In this document: positions 6,242-7,864 of the stretch, piece after piece | Layout: each line of letters opens with the position of its first letter | Position numbering within the stretch: position 1 is the first letter of the stretch | NCBI GenBank assembly: GCA_958346135.1 | Contig: CATVQN010000043.1 | Coordinates: 1-7,864 of the forward strand | Source of the DNA: an uncultured Eubacteriales bacterium | Lineage (GTDB): Bacteria; Bacillota; Clostridia; Monoglobales; Monoglobaceae | DNA length: 7,864 nucleotides | Direction of reading: 5' to 3' | The notes under the pieces: generated by a model | Seen by the model: the letters and a program-made list of their open reading frames with translations, nothing else | Databases searched by the model: none | What the model was told of the DNA's origin: nothing | Position numbers and translations under genes: made by a program

Positions 6242-7565
6242 AAAAATCCCTCCTTGGGTCTGCCGGTTCGCTCCGGCAGGGGTGCCGGAGCGGACCGAAT
6301 GGATGTTGGTGTCGTATCCGTGTTGTGGAGTAGTAGCTGCAGGTGGTCTCTACCCGAACCATAAATTCGGGGGAGAGAATTTCTGCGGTTTGTGTAGCCT
6401 TCCAGCCTACCGTGCTGCGCTGATCCAGCGGGTCGCCGGTTCCGGCGCTGCCCTTCTGCTTCAGAATCGTCTGAAGTCCGCCGCCGGTGATGCTGGTAAC
6501 GCCGTAGGCGTTCTGACCGATAAACAGGGTAGAGTAGACATCCCGTCCATTTGCACCCGCTCCGGCAGGGTAGATCACGGTGTCGGCCGTTATGCTGGAA
6601 TCCAGCGTTTCCGAAACGGTAATGGTGGCAGAACCGGCGGTTCCGGCAGTGGCGGTGCTGACAGAGTAGTCACAGCCGTTAATCTGTAGGCTCTTGCCGG
6701 CCAGGTGGGCCACGTCATCCTCCGTCAGTGGCTCGGAGATGGTAATTTTATTGCCGGAAACCGAGACAACCGTCAGGGTTTCCGCATCGCCCTGGGTGAC
6801 CGTGGCCGGATCCCGAAGAGGAGCGGCATGGAAAATCTTGGCCTCGGTGGATTCCACAAAGACAACGCCGTGAATCTTTCCGATGACGCCCTTGTACCAG
6901 TCCTCCGGATCCACGTTCTGCTTGACGGCTTTCCAGTCCGGATCGTTGGTCAGGTCGTTGGCCACATCCGGATGAATAATGGCTACATAACAGCCGTCTT
7001 TAAAGGGCGTAGCGTTGTTGCGCTTGAGGGTGGCAACGGCACGCTTAACGGCGGCCACGCTGAGATAGTCGTTGTTGGCTGCCGTAGCGTCACCGCCGAC
7101 CAAAAGGTTACGGTCGGCCTTGCCGTTGCCGTACTGAACATTGGTGCCCGCATTGATTTTCTCGCGGATTACCGTATCCAGGGTACGGCCGGCCTGGTCG
7201 CCCAGCACGGTCTGGGTCTCGCTAATCATAGAATCTACGGCGGTCAGAGTCAGCATATCGGACATGGTGACATAGTCGCCGTACTGCTCTACCGTGGATT
7301 CCACGGTAGTCACGTTCAGGGTGTTGCCCTGGGGCGTAACGCCTTCGGTCAGCGGTACCAGCGCTTTGGGCAGCGGACTGAAACGGCGGAACTCAATGGT
7401 CTTGCCGCTTCCGGCAGGAATCGGCTTCTGCTGACCGAACTGTGCGTGCACCAGCTTAGGGGTAGCAAAGCGAATCAGCGCTCGGTCATAATAGGTTTTC
7501 ATTTCCGGTGTCAGGTTATTGCCGGCGTTGTTTGTGGTTGTGGTTTGGGTATTTAAGTAACTCAT
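6201..7565 (-). CDS. N4-gp56 family major capsid protein, with an abnormal C-terminal tail
   Basis: This forms the icosahedral shell of the phage head. Family signatures recognised: an N-terminal LTPEMKTYYDRALIRFATPKL block (residues 18-38), the E-loop-like GKTIEFRRFSPLP region (54-66), LTEGVTPQG (72-80), QYGDYV (94-99), YVAIIHPDVANDL (193-205), and the C-terminal block GGGLQTILKQKGSAGTGDPL (361-380) followed by STVGWKATQTAEIL. Residues about 251-337, Thr/Ser-rich and beta-like, look like an extra domain inserted in the core. The start ATG has AGGAGG 6 bases upstream. The family normally ends soon after the CSYYST-type block, here residue 415. The remaining 39 residues are rich in Arg, Pro, His and Cys, cross the hairpin at 6264-6297 and overlap the next gene by 41 bases. 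They look like read-through of a lost stop codon or a frameshift. Confidence 0.93.
   Translation of the reverse strand: MSYLNTQTTTTNNAGNNLTPEMKTYYDRALIRFATPKLVHAQFGQQKPIPAGSGKTIEFRRFSPLPKALVPLTEGVTPQGNTLNVTTVESTVEQYGDYVTMSDMLTLTAVDSMISETQTVLGDQAGRTLDTVIREKINAGTNVQYGNGKADRNLLVGGDATAANNDYLSVAAVKRAVATLKRNNATPFKDGCYVAIIHPDVANDLTNDPDWKAVKQNVDPEDWYKGVIGKIHGVVFVESTEAKIFHAAPLRDPATVTQGDAETLTVVSVSGNKITISEPLTEDDVAHLAGKSLQINGCDYSVSTATAGTAGSATITVSETLDSSITADTVIYPAGAGANGRDVYSTLFIGQNAYGVTSITGGGLQTILKQKGSAGTGDPLDQRSTVGWKATQTAEILSPEFMVRVETTCSYYSTTRIRHQHPFGPLRHPCRSEPADPRRDFYVCKTKYCKAPGS
6264..6297 (-). promoter_or_regulatory. very stable hairpin at the capsid / small-protein gene junction
   Basis: CGCTCCGGCA (6269-6278) and TGCCGGAGCG (6283-6292) pair perfectly around a 4-base loop (CCCC on the mRNA), and the stem extends after one mismatch by CGGT/ACCG (6264-6267, 6294-6297). 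It sits about 20 bases before the start of the 82-residue gene and just before its ribosome binding site. There is no U-tract, so it is not a standard intrinsic terminator. A role in mRNA processing, stability or lowering downstream expression relative to capsid is inferred. Confidence 0.6.
7289..7309. repeat. perfect 9-bp palindrome inside the capsid gene
   Basis: CTACCGTGG (7289-7297) and CCACGGTAG (7301-7309) pair perfectly around a 3-base loop. On the - strand it encodes the repeated TVE-S-TVE at residues 87-93 of the capsid protein. The symmetry may be only a by-product of this codon choice. Confidence 0.6.
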
Positions 7566-7608
7566 CTAAGTCCTCCTTTTTAATATAGGAAATCATGCTT
7601 TGGCGGCC

Positions 7609-7655
7609 GTCCCGGTATCCGGGAAATTCTTCCCTGCATAGCCGGGACAGCAGGG
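7609..7655 (-). promoter_or_regulatory. alternative hairpins in the leader before the major capsid gene
   Basis: The 115-bp spacer between scaffold and capsid genes (7566-7680) holds no gene but three perfect stems. Hairpin C pairs 7610-7615 with 7619-7624. Hairpin A pairs 7632-7637 with 7650-7655. Stem B pairs 7609-7615 with 7642-7648, and excludes both A and C because it uses the C arm and the A loop. The capsid ribosome binding site lies downstream at about 7572-7577, outside the stems. The region could protect or process the capsid mRNA to raise its level relative to scaffold. No U-tract follows, so termination is not supported. Confidence 0.5.
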
Positions 7656-7680
7656 TCTTTCAATGCTGTGCAGGCTAAAA

Positions 7681-7863
7681 TCAGAATGTGATTTTTTCGC
7701 CCTTGCGCACCCGTTCGATAATGGCGTCAATTTCTTTGTCCGACAAATCCTTGGGATTCTTTTTGGCAATGGCCGGCCGGTTCTTGGCGGCGCCGTTTTC
7801 GGCAATACGTTCACGGCGTGCCATCAACTCCTCCATGGCCTCGCTACGAGCCTGGTTAAGCAG
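7681..7863 (-). CDS. phage capsid scaffold protein, C-terminal part (runs off the window)
   Basis: An open frame enters from the right edge and stops with TGA at 7683-7681, giving the last 60 residues of a protein whose start lies outside the window. It is highly charged and helical: NQARSEAMEELMARRERIAE, then a basic linker with NRPAIAKKNPKD, then a final helix SDKEIDAIIERVRKGEKITF. A helix-turn-helix-like basic C-terminus is what capsid scaffold proteins use to bind the shell protein, and the position directly before the major capsid gene is the usual one. The family assignment is from this tail and gene order only; a fused protease or another pre-capsid protein cannot be excluded. It lies 115 bases upstream of the capsid start. 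Confidence 0.7.
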   Translation of the reverse strand: MLNQARSEAMEELMARRERIAENGAAKNRPAIAKKNPKDLSDKEIDAIIERVRKGEKITF

Positions 7864-7864
7864 C

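Noticed and set aside
6705..7556. 283-codon + strand open frame antisense to the capsid gene
   Set aside because: The capsid protein on the - strand is unmistakable, so this is an antisense artefact of GC-rich third positions.
7593..7814. 73-codon - strand open frame spanning the scaffold end and the capsid leader
   Set aside because: It is out of frame with the scaffold tail, which is charged and helical and ends with a typical terminus at 7681; the shadow is Pro/Arg/Cys-rich.
1..7864. CRISPR array, tRNA or rRNA genes
   Set aside because: No regularly spaced repeats, cloverleaf structures or rRNA-like segments were seen in either strand.

Overview
The window joins two unlike blocks. On the left, on the + strand, are two chromosomal arginine-biosynthesis genes, argC and argB, behind a clear sigma-A type promoter. 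On the right, everything is on the - strand: a virion-morphogenesis cluster of a short-tailed (podovirus-like) phage. Strong GGAGG ribosome binding sites, a TTGCAA-17-TATAAT promoter, an AT-rich leader and the style of the phage proteins all suggest a Clostridia-type Firmicute (Lachnospiraceae or Oscillospiraceae-like) carrying a prophage. The genus cannot be fixed from this sequence alone.

Layout: promoter and leader (1-117); argC (118-1158); argB (1180-2061); a 173-bp imperfect palindrome with 19-bp terminal inverted repeats (2065-2237), probably a MITE-like non-autonomous element that landed 3 bp after the argB stop codon; a strong intrinsic terminator (2252-2284); a short junction (2285-2318). 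Then, read right to left in transcription order: the C-terminal end of a probable scaffold protein (7863-7681), a 115-bp spacer with alternative hairpins, an N4-gp56-type major capsid protein (7565-6201), an 82-residue conserved small protein (6241-5993), a head-tail adaptor-like protein (5982-5203), a beta-propeller-like tail nozzle/stabilisation protein (5181-3511) and a 400-residue Asn/Gln/Ala-rich terminal virion protein (3521-2319).

How the genes work together: ArgB phosphorylates N-acetylglutamate and ArgC reduces the product to the semialdehyde, consecutive steps of arginine synthesis. The phage genes follow assembly order: scaffold, capsid shell, small capsid-associated protein, connector, tail nozzle, then a likely ejection or tail protein. 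They are closely packed and probably co-transcribed, converging on argCB at the terminator.

The points most worth a second look are the palindromic element behind argB; the major capsid gene, whose last 39 codons look non-native, overlap the next gene and contain a very stable hairpin; the mutually exclusive hairpins before the capsid gene; and the abrupt end of the late module after one post-nozzle gene, with no lysis, tape-measure or fibre gene before the host DNA. I see no convincing evidence of a wholly new defence or mobile system.
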